Source: Coprinopsis marcescibilis
Lineage: Eukaryota; Basidiomycota; Agaricomycetes; Agaricales; Psathyrellaceae
Assembly: GCA_004369085.1 (NCBI GenBank)
Contig: ML210257.1
Span: 1-64,000 of the forward strand
DNA length: 64,000 nt
Direction: 5' to 3'
Positions 45,742-56,151 of this stretch are shown one piece after another. Position numbers and translations under genes: made by a program. The notes under the pieces were generated by a model. The model was not told the DNA's origin. It did not search any database and was given only the letters and a program-made list of their open reading frames with translations. Each line of letters begins with the position of its first letter. Position 1 is the first letter of the stretch.

Positions 45742-46650
45742 AATCTACAGAGTCTGAGCTTGTTGGATTCCCATACAGAAAGTTCAATCCATTCAATGCT
45801 TGTGTCGCTGACTGGCACCCATAATCACGGCTACCAGTCGCACAGTCTCGTCGTAAATTGGTTAGTAGGGTCGGTGTTGCGTTCATTGAGTTTATATTGT
45901 GGCTAACCCGCCTCCATTCGCGCGAGTGGGGATGAAATCCACGCAGTGACGCCGTCTACCAGTGTCCGTAGCGACAACTGCAGCTGAGGCCCAGCCGACT
46001 GCGTATGGCATCTCTGCACCGCCCTTTGAACCCCCCAAGAACGGACACAACGTATGCATCCACTCGGCAAACACCAGGGAAGCTGAGGTTGGAGCATTGG
46101 AAGTCCCTGGAATAGGGTTAACCGTTGGGGAATTAAAGATGACTGCATCTTGAGTGTGCGCCGTTCTGAATACTGCTGTAGCCGGTGGCCTGTGTGAGGA
46201 TGTCTGCCAAGTTGCCGTTCCGATGAGTTTCCTTCACAATATCTAGGCTCCTGGGTTATCCGGGGGAACTCATTCTTGCGCCGGGTGGACTACAACTGCG
46301 GTTGTCAGATGAGACAAGCGGCATAGCTACACGCCTTTGCCTTGCCTGCACGGTACATAACTATGGTAGAAACCAGAACAGGAACGAAATGAATTGCTTT
46401 GGCTTGGCCGTGGTAGCGATCATTTATCTGCTAAAGGAGCCGAAGTACCTTGCCCAGATTGTCATCAACCTGAAGCATGATGATTGGTGGGGTTTTCACA
46501 CCTTCTCTCTCTGCGACAACAGAGGCAATGTTGCGGTCCTCCTGCTTATTTCCCCTGTCGCTCTACTGAACATCCTCTATTCTTTTTATCCACTTTCCTA
46601 TTATACCTACTGACGGATATACTATACCTTTGCCGTAGCGCATACCCACG
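45742..46650. other. spacer between tandem paralogues
   Basis: No gene is supported. The plus frame 45962-46153 (ATTAAEAQPTAYGISAPPF) has the Ala/Pro flavour of the upstream gene's tail and might be a remnant of a lost copy, but the match is too vague to claim. Confidence 0.35.
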
Positions 46651-47909
46651 ATGGAGGAACCCTACGTGTTCCTGGACAGCACACACGGCGATATAAGACT
46701 AAATGGGACGGGCTGGGCGGCAGGAGAGAGCTCGAATAATACGGTTGGGGGATCTCAGCTCATCTGGAAGGGCACTGGGGACGGGACTGCCAGTCTAGAG
46801 GTACTCTTCGACGGTGCGTTCGCTAAATGCTATCTCCAATTTGCCCAGGTACATCATTCTAAAGACGGCAAAAGGCAGAAGCATAGCGGCCTATGGAACG
46901 TTGGACAGGGAACTCGTTATGGAGACGTACGTCGACGAGTCGATATACCACCCTCTCGACGAAACGCGAGGCGCACCTAGTGGAAGGGTAAGCTTTTCAC
47001 AGTCAATCTATCGTTCTCCACCCGGATCCAACACTGAATGTCGAATTGGCTTTTCCTTTGCCGATGTAGAGAGGTGTCAAACTATGGGGAGCGACAGTCA
47101 TCTCAGGGGAACACACGGGTCTGCTATTCCCAACAGCAGGCCAGCTGGCTATCGACTACTTTACCGTCGTCCCGGACGACAATGCCCCGCTTGACGGGCG
47201 AGATCTCATCTTCGACGATGTGCATACCAGCCTCAAGTTTGCTGGTGCCTGGAATCCAATGAACTCCTTTGATTTACCCGAACTGCCATTCGGCGACACG
47301 CTGATGGCGGCGGGACAGGCAGGCGCGAACTTTACGTTCAAGTTTACTGGTGAGTGGTATGTTGTGGTGTTAGTGTGGGCATACTTAAATGAAAGCTAGG
47401 GTCGAGCATATCTGTATTCGGCGTTACAAATTCGACTCGAGGGCTGTCTGCAGAATACTCCGTTGACGGTTCCGCACCAACAACGGCAAACCTGAGCGGC
47501 TCGAGCAGGGAGTTGAGTCTACACCGACGGCTTTTCCAACACAACATTACGGATGGGCCCGAACGCGAACACACACTTACGGTCACAGTCCGCGAAGCGT
47601 CAGAGTCAGATGTACGGATTCCTCCTGCGCCACCAACGAACCTACCTTTTCTAACTAACGCGCTCATTCCAGCCGTTTCTCTTCGACTACGTTGTGGTCC
47701 GAGGCAACTCTCACTCCAGGGTTTTGACGAAACAATTCAAGAAAGAAGGAGACGCGCTCAATAAGGCGAGCCTGAAGATTGGTCTCATCGTCATGGGCAT
47801 ATCTATCGTTGTAATCGGCTGGATAGCGTGGGTGTATTATAGGAAGAAGAAGCGGCTCAGGGATCGAGGTAAGGTCGCTGCACTTAACAATGTGCAGTTT
47901 GGACCCTAA
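46651..47909 (+). CDS. single-pass membrane protein with lectin-like repeats, short tail
   Basis: Tandem paralogue of the gene before it. It starts MEEPYVFLDSTHGDIRL and has two beta-rich modules with SIAAYGTLDREL and GSSISVFGVTNSTRG. The first intron is read from GAC-G to acceptor AAAAG before GCAGAAGC, because this phase-1 join gives LFDGRSIAAYG and matches the intron phase of the neighbour. Next joins are SGR|RGVKLWG, KFTG|SSISV and the phase before PFLFDYVVV. The transmembrane helix IGLIVMGISIVVIGWIAWVYY is followed by RKKKRLRDR and a tail of only about 15 residues, unlike the 140-residue Pro-rich tail of the first gene. Glycosylation sites are fewer. Cell-surface location is inferred; binding partner unknown. 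Confidence 0.75.
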
Positions 47910-48193
47910 TGAATTCACTGCCCAGTGCCAGCCACCAAGCGGTGAATCGTAAAAGATGATTTTCCAACATATTCATATTCCCACTTACCCCTTCTGTTCT
48001 ATACGTTGATTCGACAAGACCAAGGACGTTGTTTCAAAGCACCGTTATGATGCTTCCCTTTCATTTAATTTTTCCCATCTGTACTACATAGGGTTGCATT
48101 ATCGATTAATTTCTCCGTAGAGCGAAATAACATATACGTCCGTTCAAGTTTCAACCAATCCTCGAGACAGAAAGACGCATTCGAGAGGGATGC

Positions 48194-48199
48194 AAAAAA
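48194..48199 (-). terminator. Pol III terminator of tRNA-Thr
   Basis: A run of six T on the minus strand, 8 nt downstream of the tRNA, is a standard RNA polymerase III stop. Confidence 0.75.
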
Positions 48200-48207
48200 T
48201 GAATCGT

Positions 48208-48280
48208 TTCCTTCTAGCCGACTTGAACGACTGACCTCGTCATTACTAGTGACGCGCTCTACCAACTGAGCTAAGAAGGA
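48208..48280 (-). tRNA. tRNA-Thr, anticodon AGT
   Basis: 73 nt fold into a full cloverleaf on the minus strand. The acceptor stem TCCTTCT pairs with AGAAGGA with discriminator A. The D arm is GCTC-AGTTGGTA-GAGC. The anticodon stem CGTCA/TGACG encloses loop CTAGTAA with anticodon AGT (read as IGU after deamination, decoding ACU/ACC). The T arm is AGTCG-TTCAAGT-CGGCT. No intron and no encoded CCA, as usual for a nuclear gene. A and B boxes are in normal places. It stands alone, between a membrane protein gene and an unrelated gene. Confidence 0.93.
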
Positions 48281-48395
48281 CTTGTTGGTGCTTGTTTGTG
48301 GCGCTACAGGTCCAGAAGCCAGACTGCGCTCAACTGCACCTAGGTATTGAGGAACTTGTCGCCCTTTGTCTCTTCATTTCAACCATCCTCCATGA

Positions 48396-49172
48396 ATGAG
48401 TAAACTCAGAAAACAACCTGCCGCGCACCCCTCACCCAATGGCAGCCCTGTAAAATCTGTTGTGTCGTCCGCCAGAGACCTCAGCAGAAACTTGGCCAAG
48501 ACCCAGAATGAATCGGTGCTGTTCGAGTACAAGGCTCTAACGGTGGGCGAGCAGTACTGGTCGGCCAGAGCACTGAAGGCGGAGGCTCTGTTGGAGGTGC
48601 AGGCTACTCATCACAGAGAGGTCAAGACAATGAACTATTCCCAGGAAATAAAGATTTCAGTATGTATCTGGTTTCCCCCTGTTCTTACAGTTCCCGTTCT
48701 CAACCGGATCGTGTTCGCAGCGTGATATGACCCTTATGAAGCAGCAACACGAAGCTAAACACGCGCTATTGGAGAAAGTTGTGGTGAGCTAGAGGCATAC
48801 TGTCAATTCAGACACGACTTCATCGAGGATGTCGACTTGTACCAGGTCATTCTTCTGGGCGCGATCGTAGTTCTGGTGCTGGTCATCATCTACTTGGCTA
48901 CTCAGCAAGTACACGTATCCCAGTCTCAGAGGCAATGTCTGGTGGGAATGCCGTCGCATTTCACAATTCCCATTTTGTCTCCGTTTACCTCGGTGGTATG
49001 TGATTTTTTGAGAACGGATTGTGAGTGAACTGATAGCTTATTGAACGACTAGGTCGAGAAGAACTCTTCTGTAATCGGTACACGGGTCCTCGCATTAGTA
49101 GTCATCGTTGCAGGCCTTCTCGCATTCTTCGTCTTCCGCCACTGGTTTAACTCGAGGCGTCCTGCCCACTAA
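48396..49172 (+). CDS. unknown protein with coiled coil and two membrane helices
   Basis: Not recognised. It starts MSKLRKQPAAHPSPNGS with a basic, Ser/Pro-rich segment, then a helical region with heptad character (VGEQYWSARALKAEALLEVQATHHREVK and DMTLMKQQHEAKHALLEKVV), which is likely a coiled coil. After an intron read from 48784 to TACCAG at 48846, a first transmembrane helix follows (VILLGAIVVLVLVIIYLA). Then come a short loop ending PILSPFTSV and, after one more intron, a second helix (VLALVVIVAGLLAFFVF) and the end HWFNSRRPAH. Length is about 215 residues. A shorter 28-nt intron was rejected because it breaks phase. Topology suggests an organelle or ER membrane anchor with a cytosolic coiled coil. 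No function is proposed. Confidence 0.65.
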
Positions 49173-49376
49173 ACCAGGAACGTTGCGTGGCCACCAACCA
49201 TTGACATTGACGCTGCCAACGGAGCGGTCGAGCAGCTGAACCTCTCAAATCATACATCCATAGACGATACCCTGTCACTACCACGCAATTGTAAATTATT
49301 CAAGAATCCAATGGACGCATACACAAACCAACTACAATACTAAATGACTTCATTCCTCTTGAACATACAGCTCCAT

Positions 49377-50777
49377 TCAGACCTTCAAAAACTCCACGCA
49401 TTCGGTCAATTTCCGCTGGTAGTACCGTTTTTCTCCTTCTCGCCAACAACACTGCTTTGCCTGTCGATAATAGTCAATCGCTGTTCGAAGACCCGCCCGG
49501 TCGACGGAAACGTTAAACATATATACATACATGGACGCCAAGTCGCCATATATCCCCGCAATGATGGTCGGGTCTGCTTTATTGGCCTCGTACACCGCCA
49601 ACGCCTGTTTATACAACGCCACTGCATCCTCGAACGTCACTCCTTCTCTCGGTGGCAAATCGTTCTCGCAACGGAGGCGGAGGCGGATGGCGTCTGCCAA
49701 ATTGCTGAGCGCCTCCGGGTCAGGGTCTTTCTCGAATGCGTCGGGATCGTGAGCTTTGATTTCGAACAGGCTGTCGATGCACTCGTCGATTTCGCGAGGG
49801 TCGAAGGGACCCGTCTTGCTATTTCGGAAAAGAAGGGCATCTGCGAGGGTCCGGTGTGCCCGAAGCTTGAATTCTGGCTGTTCGGTGGCGAGATTGGATG
49901 CTGATATCCGTCCAATTGCTTCCCTGCTGCATTCGACCGCTCGCTGCAGCTTTGAATCCAACCCCTCTACCTCCGTTGGCGCACCGCTTAAACGAACCCC
50001 TTTTTCGATCACAGTGGCCAAGTTGACCAACGATGTAACTTGGCCTTCTTTATACTCTCCCCAATCCAACAAACCCACCCCCTCCCACACCTGTATCGCC
50101 GCATCAAAATCCACAGCATTACGAGTGTGTTGGTACCTGGTATAATGCAGTTCGGAAAGTAAATTCAGCAACTTGAACGGCTCTGGCTGGAGAAATAGAT
50201 CCGGATTTGCCAAAATCCCCTGGATTTTGCTCAGTGCCCGGATCGCCTCAGAAATGTGCTCGATTCTTCCTCCCTCCAACGACGCGACCCCCAACTTAAT
50301 CCCGGCCGCGAGGCGGCGATTAAGACTTCCCGTTGCAGCTTTCAAGGCTTCCTGGTAGCTCCTCAGGCACTGCTCGAGATCTGTCGTACCATTCTTCCCC
50401 GACAGATTGAAGAGTAGCAAATGTGCATCGCCCACCTGCATCTTCAGCTCATGTAATGTGTCCAGCGGAAGTGGTGTATTCCCTTGTGCCAATTCTTCCA
50501 GGCGTTTCTTCGCTTCCGCTAGATGTGCTTCATGTCCCTCTGTATTGCAGTGGGCCAATAACGCGTAGACGAGGCCAATGAGCGTCGACATGCGGTCTTT
50601 GTGTCTTTTGGGCTGGCGCTTGACTGCTTGCTTGTAGGCCTCGATGCACTTCTGTAGTGCTTCTCCTTTTTTGCTCCCCGACGTCCCGTTATAGAGCTCC
50701 CATCCATGTTGTCCTTCATCGAAATGACCTTTCCACTTGGCCTTTCCTGGGGCTAAACGCGACAGAAATCCCCCCAT
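49377..50777 (-). CDS. TPR-like repeat protein with myristoylation-type start
   Basis: Single exon of 466 codons. The start at 50777 is chosen because MGGFLSRL fits the N-myristoylation pattern (Gly-2, Ser-6); an in-frame Met at 50795 adds only six residues. The protein is helical throughout, with repeated 34-residue-like units seen as CIEAYKQAVKRQPKRHKDRMSTLIGLVYALLA, CLRSYQEALKAATGSLNRRLAAGIKLG, FDAAIQVWEGVGL, KLQRAVECSREAI, DAVALYKQALAVYEAN and RTAIDYYRQAKQ. These are divergent tetratricopeptide repeats that usually form a superhelical scaffold for protein binding. The ends of these proteins often vary among basidiomycetes. Membrane attachment is inferred from the start only. Intronless structure contrasts with its neighbours. 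Confidence 0.78.
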   Translation of the reverse strand: MGGFLSRLAPGKAKWKGHFDEGQHGWELYNGTSGSKKGEALQKCIEAYKQAVKRQPKRHKDRMSTLIGLVYALLAHCNTEGHEAHLAEAKKRLEELAQGNTPLPLDTLHELKMQVGDAHLLLFNLSGKNGTTDLEQCLRSYQEALKAATGSLNRRLAAGIKLGVASLEGGRIEHISEAIRALSKIQGILANPDLFLQPEPFKLLNLLSELHYTRYQHTRNAVDFDAAIQVWEGVGLLDWGEYKEGQVTSLVNLATVIEKGVRLSGAPTEVEGLDSKLQRAVECSREAIGRISASNLATEQPEFKLRAHRTLADALLFRNSKTGPFDPREIDECIDSLFEIKAHDPDAFEKDPDPEALSNLADAIRLRLRCENDLPPREGVTFEDAVALYKQALAVYEANKADPTIIAGIYGDLASMYVYMFNVSVDRAGLRTAIDYYRQAKQCCWREGEKRYYQRKLTECVEFLKV

Positions 50778-51518
50778 ATCTGTAACGTAACACAAGGTTC
50801 AGGATTGGGTGCTAATCTGAACAACGAGAAGGCATACGCACCGCAGTATCCGTATAGCAGGCGGAGGGTTCAACGAAAGAGAGATAAAGAGAACCTTGCA
50901 ATTAAAGAACTGGGGGTAGATTGGGGGCCATCTTATATGTGCTTCGTCCCTCATGCTCCCACGTAGTATACCAGGACGAGCCCTGAACTTAACCTCGATC
51001 GGTACCAATCTCCAAATCCAAGGGTCATAATTACGCCCGCACAACGCCCAAATCCATTCAAGAACCACTAATCGATCGAGCGCCTATCAAGGATCAATTC
51101 ATTAGAAGTTTCGTTGGCAGCTGAGTTTATGATCTGTGACGAACCCAACAAACATGAGTCAAAGACTGAAGGAGGCTGAAGAAAGAAAATAACATTCTCT
51201 TCGCTTCCCGCAAACTGTGCAGGGCGCGTGTGAGCAGGTGTGGCGGTCAACCAGTCACGGGTCGAGGGATCGGGATTACTAAAACGTTGAGCCAAACGAA
51301 TGCAAGGCAAAGGTGAGGTAATGATCCCATTCTTCCTGTCAGATACCGTACAATATGCGCTGCGACTATCATAAGTCTGTCCCCAATGTAAATTCACTTC
51401 TTCCACATATGATCGGTTGTAAAGAGTAGGTTACTCCCACTTGTCCAGCTTGGGGCCTTACCCCTATCCTCGGCGGGGTAACAGTAGCGGGTATATGAGG
51501 CTTTCCAACAGGTTATCA
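50778..51518. other. intergenic between TPR gene and MFS gene
   Basis: No gene is seen. It contains the TPR gene promoter and the MFS 3' end. Confidence 0.4.
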
Positions 51519-53552
51519 TTAACGTTGTTGGTTCGGAATCAGGAACCATAGAATGACCATAAGCCCCATCATAGAAACCAGCCTAGAGGCGCAAATCACA
51601 ACGATAATGAGTAAATGTAGACAAGAGGTAGGATGACGGGAGAAAGAAAAACCAAGGAAACGCACAAAGGATGTAAGCTCTGGATGCCGTGCTTCGATGA
51701 GATCGCCCCAGTCATAAATGGAATCACCGCACTTCCTGCTTGCCCAAAGCCAGCAATCCAGCCAATGGAGCTGGTCAACAACCACCTCGGAAGGACCCTA
51801 GATGCATGATTCATGGCGATGGGGTACATGGGGCCCAGGAACAAGCCGATGAACGCGACGGCAACTGCATTGCCAACGAGTGATGGAACAAACCACACCA
51901 CGAATTCGAGCCTAATGACCGCATTTTGTCAGATGAGAAGTGGGAAGACGCCAACGAAACAAACAAACCCTAGTGAGAGCAGAGCATACAGATAGAGGAC
52001 ATTGCGTTCTCCCACCCGCTTTTTCGTCAGTTTATGCCGCCATTAAATCGGGGAACGATAACTAACGGTTTTGTTGACCCAGAGCAGGACGACACGACCA
52101 AGGGTAAGGCCTATTGCAGATTGTCAGATGAAAAACATGCTTCGTGACGGCAACGAACTTACCTCCGAAGAAACCTGCGGAAATGTATCCAGATGATGGG
52201 CCACCGTTTCGAACATCAATGATAAACGTGACGATCCATCCTTATGGAAGGAGTAAGAAATGGAATTTACAGGAGCAATGACAGCCCGCGTACCTCCGAT
52301 TGTAACCTCGACACCAACATAAATGAGGATGAAGAATGCCAAAAAGTGAACAGTTTTATTGGTCATAACCTGGCGGAAGTTGCTGTGTTCGCTGTCACTG
52401 GTGCCACGAGGAACAATGTATTCTCCCGCGTCTTTAAAGCATTCTGGATGAACGTCAATAAATATCACCACGTCTCTATTGTCTTGGCTAAACGTACCAT
52501 CCTGCGGCCTGAATCGGAAAACGCAACATACGAGTACCGTGTTGGATATTGCCAGCCCAAGCGATACGAGATAATGGAAAGACCATCTAGGCATTTGCGC
52601 GAATTGGGTCGACACAAGCGGCGCAGCAAATGCACCTAAGCCTGGAGCGCATTTCAATATTGTAAAGCTAAGAGACGTGACAAATGTACGGACCATACGC
52701 GGCATGCAGCACACCCATCTTGGACTCGGAATTTTTGGACAGGGCTCCGACGAATCCATTGGCTTGTGCGTCCTTGATGGAAATCAGTACGTGGGTCGTT
52801 GAGACGGTATATATACACTTGCTTGAAGGGCGAGGCCAATGCCATTGAGTATGTTCACCGCCACGAAGGCGGGGAAGGGAGGGGCGGGAGCCTGAACGGC
52901 ATATGTAATGATTTGCAGGAATGCGCCTGCCCTACATCAGTTGGTTTATTTGAAAGGGGACCACAGCTTACCCAAAGCCATCACCTGTTGTGCAATATTA
53001 GTTAATAGATACTCTCGACAAAACGTTCCGAGTCACCTTCCCCAAACCCAGCTTGTCGCTTAGCCACATGTTTAAGAGAGCACCGATGATGAATCCCTGT
53101 CAGCAAACGTCAGACTGAAGACGGAGAGGTGATGCTAGGGACCACGCACTGCACACGACAGGACAAACACCAAGGAAACTACGGTGAAGCCAACCTGACA
53201 TGTTTTTTCAGTAAACTGTGAAAGCAACAGCAAAGAGAGAGCTTACACCGTACACTTGGCCTATCCTGGGCAGGATGGGTCCGGTGGTTCCGTCATTCCA
53301 GCCAAGAATGAACAAGCACCAGCAAAGTGTCAAAAATTGGATCCTGGCTAATCTCCTCTGTTTCGGTGTCCTAGGAGGGTGTTCTGATTCTTGGGATGAA
53401 GGTGCTTCCTTCGAGGTCGTTTCAACTTGCTTCTCGTCGGTTGAAATCTTAGAATCCGAAACATTTTGCGGGGTAAGTGAGGCCTGTGGTGATTCAGAGT
53501 CGTTAGCCACGGTTGATGGCGTGGCAGTCTTCTGGTCGTTGTTTGTCGTCAT
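51519..53552 (-). CDS. major facilitator superfamily transporter (BSC6-like)
   Basis: A plasma-membrane or vacuolar solute carrier of unknown substrate. The N-terminus is a long Ser/Thr/Glu-rich cytosolic tail (about 70 residues, MTTNNDQKTATPS...PKQRRLARIQ), then helix 1 with LCWCLFILGWNDGTTGPILPRIG. Further spans are VGFTVVSLVFVLSC, FIIGALLNMWLSDKLGLGKV (with the loop 2-3 basic/acidic motif), ALGAFLQIITYAVQ, FVAVNILNGIGLALQ, then after a long central loop (CFKDAGEYIVPRGT) VHFLAFFILIYVGVEVTIGG, GYISAGFFGG, VVLLWVNKTV, VVWFVPSLVGNAVAVAFIGLF, SSIGWIAGFGQAGSAVIPFM and MMGLMVILWFLIPNQQR. Eleven or so short exons alternate with about 50-nt introns; the last join (HPL|LVSMMGL) fixes the stop at 51519. 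It resembles the fungal Bypass-of-stop-codon-6 MFS group. Confidence 0.82.
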
Positions 53553-56151
53553 TTTGGGTCCTTAGGTGCAAAGGAACTTCAGAAATATCCAAGAATGAGG
53601 CTCCTTGAAGATGACTGCTTTTATGGGCCCTCAAGGTATGGAGGAAAAGGTGTTACTTGTGGGTTGATAATCCTGGGGTTTGTTTTGCCGAGATTTCTCC
53701 GCGGGCCCAAGAAATTCGCCAATGATCTACATCAGGTGTCTGCCACAAAAGAACCTCGTTAATAGCAAAACTCGAAGTTGGAGCGTGAACGTGCAATACC
53801 TTTCGCTAGAAAATCGATATTCAAACCCTGATCTGTTCAAATAGCAAGGCACAAGTCCAGTAGCTACTTGAACCAAGCGGTCCTTGTACATTGATCGAAA
53901 CTTCGTTGAATCACTTGGATATCCAGAGACGGTGTCAATCACGGCCAAATTGCTCCGTTGGAGTCGCGTCGAACGTGTCCAGACGTGTCATTAAGCTCAA
54001 TGCGAGGACTCAGGAGAAGGAAGGCGGAAGAGGACGAGTGAGTCAAAGTAAAGCTGAGACCTCTTTGTCGCAACCGGACAAGACGGAATCTAATCTTATC
54101 TCAACACCGATATTTCTCCGAATCCCTTACCGTTGTAGCCGTCGGAAAACGGAAATCCGAGCAAATGACGGGGACAAAAGCCCATTATCAGGTCACAGAC
54201 AATCTTGTATATCATGAAGACGATGCTGAAATATAGCAGAGATCACTTACTATGTGGCTACCTGTACTGTATTACATACAATAATTATTCTCGTTGACCT
54301 CCAGGCAGCGCTCGAAGCGGTCCTTTTCCAAGCAAATGGTGCCAGATGACTGCGCGATGCAATACAAACCAAAGCCGGAGTCGGAACTTGGGAAAGGATT
54401 TTGCTATCCCCCGCTTTCTGAACCCATGATACGCTTCTTTGAGTTCTTCAGCCCCAACTGGCAGATAATGAACCCCCGACATTCACGTTTAACGTCACCC
54501 CGGACCATGTGTAGTACCATATGTGTTGTACATAGCTCATCTCAAGCTGGTGTCCCGCGCCACTTTTGTTCGTAATTGCGAAGGGTCAGAATGATAGTGC
54601 TGTAAATGCGCAGTATAGCTCAGCATAACGGTAGTGATCTATTGCTTCTTTCCAATTTCTTGTTGTCGACTGTTTCTGGGGGTTTGCTTTCTTGGTGAAT
54701 ATGAGCTTATGACTCGGATTTGAACTTTAAGTTCGCTTAGCGAAAGTTCTACCACAAATACTATACAGATTGCATACGGGCAGCTTGATTCAGCCTCGGC
54801 CACGTCAATATTCTCCTCAGAATTCGCACGACCGCTGAAAGATGACCCTTCGTAGATGTATGGCTTTGTTCTCCTTTGAAAAGACAAATCGATCTGATCC
54901 GCACCGCGCTCGTGGTGATCATAGGTTGGTAAGACACTTCTTCAGTAGTATGCGTAGGAAACAGCTCCAAGACATTATACATGGGATTTACATTGCCAGG
55001 GTCCTTAAAGCCCAATTAGAGTAAGAAGATAAAATCTGACAGATGCGGAGGGATAAGGCGCGTTTCTCAATGGGCGTCTCGCACGTAGAATGTGGGCGCT
55101 TGCCATCAAGTTCCTGTTGTCAATCATTCCTCGCGTCTCCCCGGAGGCTGAGGAAACTATTGTAGACGCAGTCTCTATCTTCAATATACTCTGCATGCTT
55201 GAGCTCCGTGACCCAAGGTGAGATATTTGTGAACATGGACTGGGCCAATGTTCCGTTTGTTCAGTGTGGGGTGTTTTGTCCTAGAAGTTTCCAGAACTTT
55301 CTTGGAGGTGACTACAACAGTCTTTGCCCGCAGAGCACGCTTCTCGAGCTTGATAGTATCTGCTTGGTTGACAATCAATTTATCACCTGAGACGCAAGTC
55401 CGTTCCACTCTCAGGCAGCCCCGAGAAGTCTTTTCATATCTCCAGATGTGTATAGTCTGCACCCTCTGCCTACAGAGCAAGATACCATCAGTGTGATCCG
55501 GAGAGACGCGAAGGACGCTAGAGGTGAGTTTATCTTCAGGTCTCTGTCTCTTCACACATTAATTCTGCCCAGAGGTCCTGCATATATACGTGAGAAGCAT
55601 GCCTTTGATAATTATTTCCTATTCGTGGCTACATTCAATTCGTCTGATACAGCTATTACGAGCCATTACGTTGATCATGGAAACGCCAGAGTTTGGATTC
55701 TGCGCTGACTACGCACTGACAGTGCCTAGTGATGCTTCCAGTCGGACACTGTCCATTGTTGGAGCGCCGCAGCGGCTTACGGTGCAGTCCGAACGGGTCG
55801 TAAACAATGGGGGTTGACTTCAAGTGGTATTATCTGGCGGACAAACCTTGAAGCACACTTTACTGTGCACATATCAAACTTCACCTTGAATTCGAAGTCG
55901 CCTTCCTCTCTGCGATAGGAACGTAAATGCGAGACCCGAGTATCTGGCAAGTGACAAATCTTTTCGCCAGTGGGATTTCTGCTGGTAAGCGTTCGTCGGA
56001 CCCGAGGAGCTGGCAGTGGTGCTGTGAGTCAAGTGGCAGTGCGGTTAACGTTGGAAGGAAACGCAGGCAAGTTACCGATGCCGCGACTTCGCATTAAATA
56101 GCTCTCATTGTCCACGAAATCTATACAAACAACCATCTCACTTTCCATGCT
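53553..56151. other. gene-poor region between MFS gene and EH3
   Basis: 2.6 kb with only short frames. Minus 55181-55555 and plus 55194-55720 were read as possible leucine-rich remnants but show stops and no convincing match. The ends must hold the promoters of the MFS gene and EH3. Confidence 0.4.

Noticed and set aside
55181..55720. Overlapping frames on both strands as a leucine-rich protein gene
   Set aside because: Frames are short, interrupted, and no phase-compatible introns or family motifs were found.
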